A program made the position numbers and the translations under genes. From NCBI RefSeq assembly GCF_002893625.1, contig NZ_PKMZ01000006.1, positions 62,001 through 126,000 of the forward strand: 64,000 bases of DNA, written 5' to 3'. This document shows, one piece after another, positions 16,423-25,684 of this stretch (its first letter is position 1; each line of letters starts with the position of its first letter). A model generated the notes under the pieces. That model did not search any database, was not told where the DNA came from, and saw nothing but the letters and a program-made list of their open reading frames with translations. This DNA is from Mangrovicella endophytica (GTDB taxonomy: Bacteria; Pseudomonadota; Alphaproteobacteria; Rhizobiales; Rhizobiaceae).

Positions 16423-17406
16423 TCACGGCGTCAGCACTGCAGCACCCTGAAACCGGCCGTGGCGCAGATCGTCGAGCGCTCGATTGGCGTCTTCCAGCGC
16501 GTAGACCGTGGTCTTCGTACGGATCCGGGCGGTCTTTGCGACCGACAGGAACTCCGCCGCATCGCGGCGTGCGAGATTTGCGACGGAGCGCAACTGTCGC
16601 TCCTCCCACATCAGACGGTATGGAAATGCCGGAATGTCGCTCATGTGGATGCCGCCGCAGACCACGACGCCGCCTTTCCGCACGCAGGCGAGCGCTTTGG
16701 GCACAAGACTGCCCACGGGTGCGAAGATGATCGCGGCATCGAGATCACGCGGTGGCCGGTCTTCGGATGAGCCTGCCCATTGGCAGCCGAGAGACGACGC
16801 GTGGCGGGCGGCATCCTCGTCGCCGGGGCGCACGAAGGCGAAGACCTCGCGCCCCTGCCAGCGGCAGATCTGCGCGAGAATGTGGGCCGCGGCTCCGAAG
16901 CCGAAGAGCCCGATCGAGGTCGCACTCTCCGTCATGCGGAGGCATCGCCATCCGATCAGGCCGGCGCACATCAGCGGCGCTGCTGCAACGGGATCGTCGA
17001 ACCCCTCCAGCGGGATTGCAAATTCGGCCCGGGCGATCACGTGGGTGGCAAAGCCGCCGTCCCGCGTGTAGCCGGTGAAGACGGGATGATCGCAGAGGTT
17101 TTCCTGCCCCGCAGCGCAATAGGGGCAGCATCCGCAGGTGCCGCCGAGCCAAGGGACTCCCACACGGGTCCCGATGGCGGGCAACACGACTCCCGGCCCG
17201 AGCGTCTCGACGACGCCGACGATCTCGTGACCCGGGACAAGCGGCAGCTTGAGGCTGGGCAGGTCGCCGTCCACCACATGCAGGTCCGTCCGGCAGACCG
17301 CGCAAGCCTCGATCCGAATGCCGACTTCCCCTTGGCCGGGGGAGGGGTCCGGCCGTGTCTGAAGATGCAACGGCTGCCCGATGCCTTCCAGAACCATCGC
17401 CTTCAT
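16423..17406 (-). CDS. Zinc-dependent alcohol dehydrogenase (AdhP-like class)
   Basis: 327 residues. Catalytic zinc ligands Cys38 (CRTDLH) and His60-Glu61 (GHEIVG); structural zinc site intact as Cys91, Cys94, Cys97, Cys105 (GTCGCCPYCAAGQENLC). Nucleotide-binding strand reads GLFGFGAAAHI. This differs from the dehydrogenase at 5491, which lacks the structural site, so the two are not recent duplicates. Probably reduces aldehydes to alcohols with NADH in fermentation. An alternative ATG at 17424 sits directly against AGGTGG with no spacer, so 17406 is preferred. An FNR-type site ends 81 bases upstream. Confidence 0.86.
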   Translation of the reverse strand: MKAMVLEGIGQPLHLQTRPDPSPGQGEVGIRIEACAVCRTDLHVVDGDLPSLKLPLVPGHEIVGVVETLGPGVVLPAIGTRVGVPWLGGTCGCCPYCAAGQENLCDHPVFTGYTRDGGFATHVIARAEFAIPLEGFDDPVAAAPLMCAGLIGWRCLRMTESATSIGLFGFGAAAHILAQICRWQGREVFAFVRPGDEDAARHASSLGCQWAGSSEDRPPRDLDAAIIFAPVGSLVPKALACVRKGGVVVCGGIHMSDIPAFPYRLMWEERQLRSVANLARRDAAEFLSVAKTARIRTKTTVYALEDANRALDDLRHGRFQGAAVLTP

Positions 17407-17487
17407 CGGTCGCTCTACTCCCATCCACCTTCATCCGCAGCCGCGTGCGGAACGCGGCCAGGACATCAGCGCAAGAGGAGCGCCCGT

Positions 17488-17501
17488 CTGATCTCGATCA
17501 A
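17488..17501. promoter_or_regulatory. FNR/FixK-type operator (TTGATCGAGATCAG on minus strand)
   Basis: On the minus strand it reads TTGAT-CGAG-ATCAG, one mismatch in the last base. It lies 81 bases before the leftward alcohol dehydrogenase ATG and 127 bases before the rightward P-type ATPase ATG, in a divergent gap. Confidence 0.72.
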
Positions 17502-17628
17502 AGTCGATCGGCATTTGAAGAGGCTCAACTGTGTGGCGACACGGTTCAGCGTTGGTGCGCGCCGTGAATGAAACGATCAGGGCCGATGGGCCGACCATCC
17601 GAGCGCTGGCGCATGGAAGGCAGATGCG

Positions 17629-20331
17629 ATGCTCGACCGCCCGAGTGCCGATCGACCCGAGGACGAGCGGCAGAGCGTCGTTCCGTGGCACGCGCTGGAC
17701 GAGGCCGAACTCTTCTCGCGACTGGGCGGCGAGAGCGGCCTGACCGAAGCCGAGGCTGAACGTCGCCGTCTCGTCCACGGAGTCAATCGCCTTCCGGAAG
17801 CTGCTCGTCGCACTCTGCCGCTCATCGTGCTCTCGCAGCTCAAGGGGCCCCTCATCCTCCTGCTGCTGGCGGCCGGCCTGTTGTCGCTTGCTTTCGGCGA
17901 TGTGGAGGACGCTGTCTTCATCCTGCTCGTCTTGATCTTGAATTCGTGCATTGGCGCAGCGCAGGAGTGGCGAGCCGAGGCGAACACGGCCGCGCTGCGA
18001 TCGGCGGTCCCGCTGACCGCCCGGGTGCGCCGAGACGGAGTGGTTCGCTCCGTCGATGCATCCACGCTGGTTCCCGGAGACGTCGTCATCCTGGAGGCGG
18101 GGGACAGGATTCCCGCCGATCTGCGCATCCATGTCGCGAGCGATCTACAGGTGGACGAGGCCGCGTTGACGGGTGAATCGCTTCCCGTCGAGAAGGCTCC
18201 CCTTCCTTCGCTGCCGCCGGACACGCCGCTGGCCGACCGCCTCAACATGTTGCATGCCGCATCGACGGTGCAGCGCGGGCGCGCCGAAGCACTCGTCGTC
18301 GCGATCGGTGCGGCGACCGAACTTGGGCGCATCGCCCTCGCCGTCGCCGAGCGCGCCCCGCTTCCGCCCTTGACCTTGCGTCTGGAGCGCTTGAGCCGCT
18401 TCCTCGGCGTTGCGTCGGTTGTACTCGTCGGTCTGGTTTTGGGTCTGCAGCTGGCTATGGGAGCCCCGCTTCGTCAGACCGTCTTCGTCGCCGTGGCGCT
18501 CGCGGTTTCGGTGATACCGGAGGGGCTACCCGTCGCCGTCACGGTAGCGCTGTCGGTCGCCACCCGCCGGATGGCCAGACGCAACGTCATCGTGCGGCAG
18601 CTGGCGGCGGTGGAAGGCCTCGGCGCATGTACGGTGGTCGCGACCGACAAGACCGGAACCCTGACGGTCAACGTCCTGACCGCGAAGCGCGTCTGGCTGC
18701 CCGACCACGGCAACCTCCATGTCGAAGGCGAGGGCCACCGCCTTGAAGGCGGCGTTCGTCGCGACGGCGTTCCGCTACACGGCGAGGCGCAGCTCGATCT
18801 CCACCGGCTCGGGCGAACGGCGGCGTTGTGCAACGACGCCTTTCTGCCGGATCCCGAATCCACGCAGCGGCCGAGCGGGGATGCCGTCGATCTGGCCTTC
18901 CTGGTCCTGGCGGTTAAGGCCTCGCTCGACCTGCGGACCCTGGCGGAGGATGCGCCTCGCCTCGCCGAAATCCCCTTCGACGCGACGAGGAAGCTTGCCG
19001 CCAGTCTCAATCGGCACGAGGATGGTCATCGGCTGCACGTCAAGGGCGCGGCGGAGGTGATCGTCCCGCTGTGCCGCGATGTCGATATCGGCGGCGTTCT
19101 CGATGCGGCCGATCGTATGGCCGCAGAGGGTTTCCGCGTCCTGGCGGTCGCGAGCCGAATGGTCGAGACCGCCGGAACGTCGACCGCAACCGGCGCCGAT
19201 CTCGAAGCGCATCTCGCCGACCTTACCCTTCTGGGTCTCGTCGGCTTCATCGACCCCTTGCGGCCCGAGGCAAGGCAGGCGGTGGCCGCCTGCCGGCGGG
19301 CGGGCGTTTCCATCAAGATGATCACCGGCGACCATGCGGCGACGGCTCTCGCCATCGCCCGCGATCTCGGGATTGCCGAGACGTCTGCAGAGGTGATCAG
19401 CGGTGCTGAACTGCGGGCGCTGCAGGCAGACGATGCGGTAAGCGAGCGGATCCTGCGGGCGGCGGTCTTCGCCCGCGTCGAGCCGGAACAGAAGGTCCGC
19501 ATCGTCGGGGCGCTTCGCGAAGCGGGCGAGGTGGTCGCGATGACGGGCGATGGCGTCAACGACGCGCCGGCGCTGCGGCAAGCGGATCTCGGCGTTGCGA
19601 TGGGCCGCGGCGGAACGGATGCGGCTCGCGACGCCGCCGACCTCGTTTTGGCCGACGACAACTTCGCTTCGATCGTGGCCGGGATCGAGGAGGGACGGGC
19701 CGCCTATGCCAACATCCGCAAGGTCGTCTATCTGCTCGTCAGCACCGGAGCGGCCGAGGTGGTCCTGTTCCTCCTCTCCATAGCGTCCGGTCTGCCGGCG
19801 CCGCTGTCCGCAGTCCAGCTGCTCTGGTTGAACCTCGTGACAAATGGCGGACAGGATGTTGCGCTCGCATTCGAGAAGCGGGAGGCCGAGCTTCTCTCGC
19901 GGCCGCCCCGCCGGCCCGGCGAACCGATCTTCGATCGGCTCATGATCCGTCAGACGGGCATCTCCGGTCTTTACATGGGCGCGGCCGCCTTCGCGACGTT
20001 CGCCTGGCTGCTGTCCAGAGGCTGGAGCGAATTCGAGGCGCGCAATGCGCTTCTCTTCCTGTTCGTGCTGTTCGAGAACATCCATGTCTTCAACTGCCGC
20101 TCGGAACTCCGCTCGGCCTTCTCGGTCCCGCCGGCGAACAACTGGCCCTTGATGGCGGCCGTCGGCGGGGCGCAGACGATCCACATCGGCGCCGCCTTTG
20201 TGCCGGGACTTCGCGACGTCCTGGAGATCGCCCCGATCAGCCTCGGCCTGTGGCTTGTCCTGGTTCCCATCGCAGCGAGCGCGCTGTTGGTCATGGAACT
20301 GGACAAGCTGCTGCTCCGTCGGAGGCGCTGA
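17629..20331 (+). CDS. P2-type (Ca-type) cation-transporting P-ATPase
   Basis: 900 residues. Cation_ATPase_N region 17-70, actuator domain with TGES (181-184), M4 ion-binding PEGLP (297-301), phosphorylation site DKTGTLT (Asp340), the hinge TGDGVNDAPAL, and a C-terminal transmembrane block. The layout is that of type IIA/II pumps (Ca2+ or related), not heavy-metal pumps. The M6 segment reads LNLVTNGGQDVALAFE instead of the calcium-pump NLVTD, so calcium specificity is doubtful; the ion is undefined. GGAAGG lies 8 bases before the ATG. It shares the divergent operator at 17488 with the alcohol dehydrogenase. Confidence 0.9.
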   Translation: MLDRPSADRPEDERQSVVPWHALDEAELFSRLGGESGLTEAEAERRRLVHGVNRLPEAARRTLPLIVLSQLKGPLILLLLAAGLLSLAFGDVEDAVFILLVLILNSCIGAAQEWRAEANTAALRSAVPLTARVRRDGVVRSVDASTLVPGDVVILEAGDRIPADLRIHVASDLQVDEAALTGESLPVEKAPLPSLPPDTPLADRLNMLHAASTVQRGRAEALVVAIGAATELGRIALAVAERAPLPPLTLRLERLSRFLGVASVVLVGLVLGLQLAMGAPLRQTVFVAVALAVSVIPEGLPVAVTVALSVATRRMARRNVIVRQLAAVEGLGACTVVATDKTGTLTVNVLTAKRVWLPDHGNLHVEGEGHRLEGGVRRDGVPLHGEAQLDLHRLGRTAALCNDAFLPDPESTQRPSGDAVDLAFLVLAVKASLDLRTLAEDAPRLAEIPFDATRKLAASLNRHEDGHRLHVKGAAEVIVPLCRDVDIGGVLDAADRMAAEGFRVLAVASRMVETAGTSTATGADLEAHLADLTLLGLVGFIDPLRPEARQAVAACRRAGVSIKMITGDHAATALAIARDLGIAETSAEVISGAELRALQADDAVSERILRAAVFARVEPEQKVRIVGALREAGEVVAMTGDGVNDAPALRQADLGVAMGRGGTDAARDAADLVLADDNFASIVAGIEEGRAAYANIRKVVYLLVSTGAAEVVLFLLSIASGLPAPLSAVQLLWLNLVTNGGQDVALAFEKREAELLSRPPRRPGEPIFDRLMIRQTGISGLYMGAAAFATFAWLLSRGWSEFEARNALLFLFVLFENIHVFNCRSELRSAFSVPPANNWPLMAAVGGAQTIHIGAAFVPGLRDVLEIAPISLGLWLVLVPIAASALLVMELDKLLLRRRR

Positions 20332-20418
20332 CCCACAGCCTCAGCAGGCCCGGCCTCCCTGCGACGCTCTCTTCGGCAGCCCATGCTGAATGGATGCGGT
20401 CTGGGATGCCGCGCAATT

Positions 20419-21546
20419 CTAGCTGCGTAGGAGAACACGACGGAACTGCGTCAGCGACAACGCGAAGTATGCGGTCCCCAGCGCTGCCAGGGCCAGAAGC
20501 TCGGGCCAGACCGTGATCATGCCCGCGCCGCGGAACAGGACGCCTTGCGCAAAGACCACGAAATGCGGTGAAGGCGTCAGCAGTCTCATGACCAGACGGA
20601 GCCAGTCGGGCATGCTTTCTAGCGGCGTCATCCCGCCGGAGAGGAGGTTGAGCACGACCATGACCGGGATCACCAGCAGGCTGAACTGACCCATGGAGGT
20701 CGAGAAGGTGGAGAGCAAAATGCCCAGGGAAGCGATCGCGACGGTGTAGATGCCGGCGCCGAAGAGGAAGAGCGGGACCGAACCGCTGACCGGCACGCCG
20801 AGGGCCCACTGCACCACGATCAGCAGTGACAGCGCGGCCGCGGCGACGATCACGAGTCCGCTGGACAGTATCTTCGACAGGACGATCTCGGCTGCCGACA
20901 CCGGCATGACGAGGAGGTGTTCCACCGTGCCGTGCTCGCGTTCCCGGATCAATGCGGCCCCCGCAAGGATCAGCGTCAGCATAGTGATGCTGTTCATGAC
21001 CTGCATCACCGAGCCGAACCACGACGTCTCCAGATTGGGGTTGAACCAGGTCCGGATGACGACGTCGATCGGGGCACCCTCGGCCTCTGTGCCGCCGGTC
21101 ATGAACGATGTGATCTCTGAGGCGATGATGCCGCCGAGATCCGTCGCACCGTTGCCGGCCTGGGCCATGGCCGTCGCATCGACCTGAAGCGACAGCTCAG
21201 GCTGGCGGCGCGCCATCAGGTCGGCCTCGAAATTTGGCGGTATGTCGAGAACGAAGATGAAGCGCCCTTGGTCGAGAGCCTCGTCGACCTCATCGGCCCG
21301 GATCTGCACCGGCGCCTGGAATTGCGGCGGGCGGATCGCCTCGGCGAGGCGCAGCGAGAGCTGCGAATGATCCTCGTCGACAATGGCGACGGCAAGATCC
21401 CGCACTTCCGTCGACGCGTCGTTGGAGACGAGGTAGATCATCGCGGTAAAGCTGTAGACCACCAGCGCCAGCATGACCGGGTCACCGCCGATGCTGCGCA
21501 TCTCTTTGCCGATCAGCCGCAGGATATTGGAGAGCGCACGAAGCAT
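20419..21546 (-). CDS. ABC-2 type transporter permease (YhhJ-like)
   Basis: 375 residues. One N-terminal transmembrane helix, a large extracytoplasmic domain (about 45-170), then five C-terminal helices (from about 175), the layout of ABC-2 export permeases. The block REREHGTVEHLLVMP after the second helix is the conserved ABC-2 motif. It starts 2 bases after the ATPase-permease stop, as the last gene of the HlyD/RbbA/YhhJ-type operon. It would form the export channel with the membrane part of the gene upstream. Confidence 0.88.
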   Translation of the reverse strand: MLRALSNILRLIGKEMRSIGGDPVMLALVVYSFTAMIYLVSNDASTEVRDLAVAIVDEDHSQLSLRLAEAIRPPQFQAPVQIRADEVDEALDQGRFIFVLDIPPNFEADLMARRQPELSLQVDATAMAQAGNGATDLGGIIASEITSFMTGGTEAEGAPIDVVIRTWFNPNLETSWFGSVMQVMNSITMLTLILAGAALIREREHGTVEHLLVMPVSAAEIVLSKILSSGLVIVAAAALSLLIVVQWALGVPVSGSVPLFLFGAGIYTVAIASLGILLSTFSTSMGQFSLLVIPVMVVLNLLSGGMTPLESMPDWLRLVMRLLTPSPHFVVFAQGVLFRGAGMITVWPELLALAALGTAYFALSLTQFRRVLLRS

Positions 21547-21548
21547 CC

Positions 21549-24281
21549 TCAGCGCTCCTGCTTGCGCAATGCGGCCAGCGACAGGAGGAGGAAGGCAAGC
21601 CCGAAGCCGGCCAGCGCCAGGAGGTTTGGCAAGAGTTCGGCCCAGCCGAGCCCCTTGGTGAAGGATCCGGAACTGATCGGCTGGAACCAGGCCGACGGAA
21701 AGGCGAGGCCGAGATACCGTCCGAAGCCGCGCAGGGACGACACCGGGACCACCAGCCCCGAAAAGTTGACGGCGGGCAACATGGTCAGGATGGACGTCGC
21801 GAAGATCGCGGACACCTGGGTACGCGTGAAGCAGGAGACGAGCTGACCGAAGCCGGTGGTCGCCGTGACATAGAGCACGGCGGCAACGGCGAAGAGAGCG
21901 TAGGAACCCCGGAACGGCACCTGGAACAGGAGGCGAGCGATCAGGACGAGCGCCAATGCGCTGACGAGGCTGATCGCGATGTAGGGGATCTGCTTGCCGA
22001 GGAGAAATTCGAGCTTGCTGATCGGCGTGGAGCGCAGATTGGCGATCGAACCGGTTTCCTTCTCGCGCACCACACCGACCGCCGACATGATGGCCGGGAT
22101 GAGAACCAGCATCAGCATGATGACGCTCGGGACCGTGGCGTTCACGCTGCGGAAGGCCTGGTTGAAGCGCAGACGCGGCTGCAGCACGTAGGGGCTCGGC
22201 GCATCGGTACCGCTTCGCGCGGCAAGCGTGGCGGCGTAGGTGCTGGCGAGCCCCGTCACGTAGCCGCGAGCGGTTTCGGCGCGGAAGGGCATCGCCCCGT
22301 CAAGGGCAACGGAGAGTTCGGGCCGCCGGCCCGCCACCAGGTCACGGCCGAAGCCGCTGGGGATCTGCAGGACGATCGCGACATTGCCGGAGCGCAGGCG
22401 GGCCTCCATCTCCGCCGAAGACGTGATCTCCGGCTGCGCCTCGAAGTAGCGCGAGGCCGTGAACTGCTCGATGACGTCGCGGCTCTGCGGTGTGCGATCC
22501 TGATCGAAGGCGGCGAACTGCAGGCTTTCGACGTCGAAGGAGATGCCATAGCCGAAGGTGATCATCAGGATGAGCGGCCCGGCGAGGGCGAAGAAGAGGC
22601 GAATGCGATCGCGGCTAAGCTCCTTGGCTTCCCGGATCGTATAGGCCCAGAGACGCTGCGGCGAAAAACGCCTCGGCGCAGCGGCCGCCAGAGGGGCACG
22701 TCCCGAGGCGGCCGGCGCTTCGTCGGACACCAGTCCCGGCGCCTTGCCCGGCGCCTCTGCCGCCCGCAGATAATCGGTGAAGGCCTCCTCCAGCGATGCT
22801 GCGCCCCGGTCCGTCACGAGCGACTGCGGCGATCCGACCGCAAGCACCCGCCCGGCATGCATCAGCGAGATGCGGTCGCAGCGTTCGGCCTCGTTCATGA
22901 AGTGGGTGGAGATGAAGATCGTCACGCCATCCTCGCGCGACAGCTGGATCAGACTGCGCCAGAACGCGTCTCGCGCGACCGGATCGACCCCGGAGGTCGG
23001 CTCGTCGAGAATGAGCATTGCGGGCCGGTGGATCACGGCGGCCGCCAGCTGCAGGCGCTGGCGCATTCCGAGCGGAAGAGTATCCGGCTTCCGGTCAGCC
23101 GAATCGACAAGCCCGTAGCGGCTCAGCATGTCCTGAACCCGGCTCCCCACCTGCGATGCGGGCACCCGGAACAGCTGCGCATGCAGCGCCAGATTCTGCC
23201 GGACGGTCAGCTCCTCGTAGAGCGAGAAGCTCTGCGACATGTAGCCGACGTTGCGGCGCGTCTCCATGTCGTGCGGATCCATCGGCCGCCCGAGCAGCTT
23301 CACCGATCCGCTGGTCGGCTGGAGCAGGCCCGTCAGCATCTTCATGGTCGTCGTCTTGCCGCAGCCGTTCGATCCGATGAAGCCGAAGATCTCGCCGCGT
23401 TCGATGCGGAAGCTGACGTCGTCAACGGCCGTGAAATCGCCGAAGCGGCAGGTGAGGTTCTCCGCCTCGACGGCCCAGGCGGCTCCCTTGCTGGGCGTTC
23501 GCGGCGGGACTGAAATCGCGGTGTGCCCGATGCGCTCGTTCTCCGGCAGCAGTGCGATGAATGCGGCCTCCAGCGTCGATGTGCCCGCATGCTGCCGGAT
23601 GTCGGCCGGCGTACCGGTGGCGATGATCCGGCCCGCATGCATGGCGGCGAGCCAGTCGAAACGCTCGGCTTCCTCCATGTAGGCGGTGGCGACGAGGACG
23701 CTCATGGCGGGACGCCGCGCCCGGATCGAGGCGATCAGCTCCCAGAATTGGCGGCGTGACAGGGGATCGACGCCTGTGGTCGGCTCGTCCAGGATGAGGA
23801 AGTCCGGGTCATGGATCAGAGCGCAGCAGAGGGCGAGTTTCTGCTTCATTCCTCCGGAGAGCTGGCCTGCCGGCCGATCGTCGAAGGGAGCAAGGCCGGT
23901 TGCAGCGAGCAACTCGCCGGTCCGCCGCCGACGCACCGATTGCGAGTGACCGAAGAGACGGCCGAAGAACTCGAGATTCTCCTCCACGCTCAGGGTGGGA
24001 TATAGGCTGCGACCAAGACCCTGCGGCATGTAGGCGATGCGCGGGGCCGAGAGGCGGCGCTGCCGCGCCTTGCCCATGTCGCCACCGAGCGTGCGGACCT
24101 CTCCGGCCTGAAGCTGCCGAACGCCGGCGGCGAGGGCGAGCAGGGTCGACTTGCCGACACCGTCCGGACCGATCAGACCTGCCATGCAGCCGGCCGGGAC
24201 AACGAGATCGAGGTGATCGAGGGCGAATCTGGAGCCGTATCGGTGCGTGACGGCGGACAGCGCGAGGACAGGCGCCGTCAC
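21549..24281 (-). CDS. rbbA: RbbA-like protein: two ABC ATPase domains plus ABC-2 permease
   Basis: 910 residues, the length and order of E. coli RbbA/YhiH. ABC domain 1 (5-235): Walker A GPDGVGKST, signature LSGGMKQ, Walker B FLILDEPT. ABC domain 2 (265-495): Walker A GSNGCGKTT, signature degenerate as LPLGMRQ, Walker B MLILDEPT. The C-terminal third (from about 545) is an ABC-2 permease with the VREKETGSI motif and about six helices. RbbA has been described as a ribosome-associated ATPase, but in an operon with an HlyD protein and a second ABC-2 permease an export role is at least as likely. It overlaps the hlyD-type gene by 4 bases (ATGA). Confidence 0.87.
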   Translation of the reverse strand: MTAPVLALSAVTHRYGSRFALDHLDLVVPAGCMAGLIGPDGVGKSTLLALAAGVRQLQAGEVRTLGGDMGKARQRRLSAPRIAYMPQGLGRSLYPTLSVEENLEFFGRLFGHSQSVRRRRTGELLAATGLAPFDDRPAGQLSGGMKQKLALCCALIHDPDFLILDEPTTGVDPLSRRQFWELIASIRARRPAMSVLVATAYMEEAERFDWLAAMHAGRIIATGTPADIRQHAGTSTLEAAFIALLPENERIGHTAISVPPRTPSKGAAWAVEAENLTCRFGDFTAVDDVSFRIERGEIFGFIGSNGCGKTTTMKMLTGLLQPTSGSVKLLGRPMDPHDMETRRNVGYMSQSFSLYEELTVRQNLALHAQLFRVPASQVGSRVQDMLSRYGLVDSADRKPDTLPLGMRQRLQLAAAVIHRPAMLILDEPTSGVDPVARDAFWRSLIQLSREDGVTIFISTHFMNEAERCDRISLMHAGRVLAVGSPQSLVTDRGAASLEEAFTDYLRAAEAPGKAPGLVSDEAPAASGRAPLAAAAPRRFSPQRLWAYTIREAKELSRDRIRLFFALAGPLILMITFGYGISFDVESLQFAAFDQDRTPQSRDVIEQFTASRYFEAQPEITSSAEMEARLRSGNVAIVLQIPSGFGRDLVAGRRPELSVALDGAMPFRAETARGYVTGLASTYAATLAARSGTDAPSPYVLQPRLRFNQAFRSVNATVPSVIMLMLVLIPAIMSAVGVVREKETGSIANLRSTPISKLEFLLGKQIPYIAISLVSALALVLIARLLFQVPFRGSYALFAVAAVLYVTATTGFGQLVSCFTRTQVSAIFATSILTMLPAVNFSGLVVPVSSLRGFGRYLGLAFPSAWFQPISSGSFTKGLGWAELLPNLLALAGFGLAFLLLSLAALRKQER

Positions 24282-25321
24282 GGCAGCTTCACCTGAAGGA
24301 AGTCGGGCCAGAGGGCCGTGGTATCGGTGCGCACGAAGCCGGTACCGCGCACGCCCGCTTTGACCTGCTGCTCGAACCGCTCGAGCAGGGTGCGGGGAAT
24401 CTGGATCTTGATCCGGAAGACCAGCTTCTCGCGTTCATCGCGCGTTTCCACCGCCTTTGGCGTGAACTGTGCGTCGGCGGATACGAAGGTGACGCTGGCC
24501 GGGATGACGACGTCGGGCGCAGGATCGAGGATGATGCGCGCCTCGTCGCCGAGCGCGACCCGCCCCGCCTGCTCCGCCGGCAGGTAGAGCGACATCGACA
24601 CGTCGGTGAGGTCGAGCAGGGTCACGATCTTCGCGCCTGCAGCGACCACCTCGCCGGTCCTGGCCAGCTCGTACTGCACACGGCCGCGGCGCGGGGCGGT
24701 GATCACCATGTCGTCGAGAACGGCATTCAGCCGCGAGACCTCGGCTTCCGCGGCGGCGATGCTGGATTGTGCCTGCGCCCGCTCCGCCGCAGCGGCGCGC
24801 TGGGCTGCCTCCGCCGTGCGCAGCGATCCGCGGCGCTCGTCCAGCGTCTGTGCGGTCGCATGACCCGACGCAAAGAGCTCCTGGATCCGGGTAAAGCTCG
24901 ATCGGGCAACCGCCGCCTCGCTGTCACGCTGCGCGATCAGCGCCTCCGCCTCGGCAAGCGCGCTTTCGGCTCGAAGCACTTCCGCCTGCGCTCCGAGCAA
25001 CTGGGCGCGGTATTCACGATCATCGAGCCGGGCAATGACCTGCCCGCTATCGACGGTATCGCCTTCATCCACCAGAACCTCGGCCAGCCGGCCGGCATAT
25101 TTCGCGGCGACGTCGATCTCCTGTGCCTCGATCCGGCCGTTCGAGCTGGCGATTGTAGCGGGGAGCTGGTCCCCGCGGAGGCGGTGGATGAACTGCTGCA
25201 GCCGCGACTCCGCGACAGCGGGGCGGTGCAACCACGGCGCTAATCCGGCTTGGTGGAGAATCGGGTCCAGCGCCAGCAGGCCTGCGATGGCGAAGCACGT
25301 CGCACGGTATTGCGTTCTCAT
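24278..25321 (-). CDS. HlyD-family periplasmic adaptor (YhiI-like)
   Basis: 347 residues. N-terminal transmembrane or signal-anchor helix (about 8-25), a lipoyl/biotinyl half-motif (GRLAEVLVDEGDTVDSGQVI, about 77-96), a long Ala/Glu-rich coiled-coil hairpin (105-210), then the second lipoyl half and a beta-barrel domain. It is the membrane-fusion protein of the export system. First gene of the three-gene leftward operon. A TTGAT-N4-GTCAA site ends 102 bases upstream. Confidence 0.88.
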   Translation of the reverse strand: MRTQYRATCFAIAGLLALDPILHQAGLAPWLHRPAVAESRLQQFIHRLRGDQLPATIASSNGRIEAQEIDVAAKYAGRLAEVLVDEGDTVDSGQVIARLDDREYRAQLLGAQAEVLRAESALAEAEALIAQRDSEAAVARSSFTRIQELFASGHATAQTLDERRGSLRTAEAAQRAAAAERAQAQSSIAAAEAEVSRLNAVLDDMVITAPRRGRVQYELARTGEVVAAGAKIVTLLDLTDVSMSLYLPAEQAGRVALGDEARIILDPAPDVVIPASVTFVSADAQFTPKAVETRDEREKLVFRIKIQIPRTLLERFEQQVKAGVRGTGFVRTDTTALWPDFLQVKLP

Positions 25322-25423
25322 CGGTGGCGGCTCTCACACCTCGTGATCTGCATGTGCCGCCGCCGTTACACAGCTAGCCGGCATCGCTCGACGCGTGTTT
25401 CCCACCATTGCGCAGGCAGCACT

Positions 25424-25437
25424 TTGATGCCGGTCAA
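25424..25437. promoter_or_regulatory. FNR/FixK-type operator (TTGATGCCGGTCAA)
   Basis: TTGAT-N4-GTCAA in the gap between the DUF2892 stop and the HlyD-type ATG (102 bases away). Only the leftward export operon is downstream, so the assignment is unambiguous. Confidence 0.78.
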
Positions 25438-25468
25438 TCCGGAGCATGGCGCCGGCGTCCTTGGTGCC

Positions 25469-25684
25469 TCAGAAGCGCTTCGGGCTCTCGCAGGTCGAGA
25501 CACCGAACAGCGCATAGGCCGGGCAGAAGCGCACGATCGCCGTCAGCGCCAATATGGCCGCCACGACATAGGCCGCCCAATTCCACAGCGCTGCCAGCGT
25601 GTAGACCGCGACCAGCACTGTCGCAGCCGCCAGTATGAGGCGGACCACCTGATCGGCAGTTCCGACATTGGCCATTCTGAACAT
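25469..25684 (-). CDS. DUF2892 (YgaP-type) small inner-membrane protein
   Basis: 71 residues with two transmembrane helices (about 14-32 and 35-50) and the family ending CPAYALFGVSTC. DUF2892 occurs alone or fused to rhodanese domains (as in YgaP). The two cysteines (54 and 64) close to the membrane are conserved in the family. AAGGAGGAT stands just before the ATG, a strong ribosome binding site. It is divergent from ftsH across a 345-base gap holding an FNR-type site. Confidence 0.85.
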   Translation of the reverse strand: MFRMANVGTADQVVRLILAAATVLVAVYTLAALWNWAAYVVAAILALTAIVRFCPAYALFGVSTCESPKRF

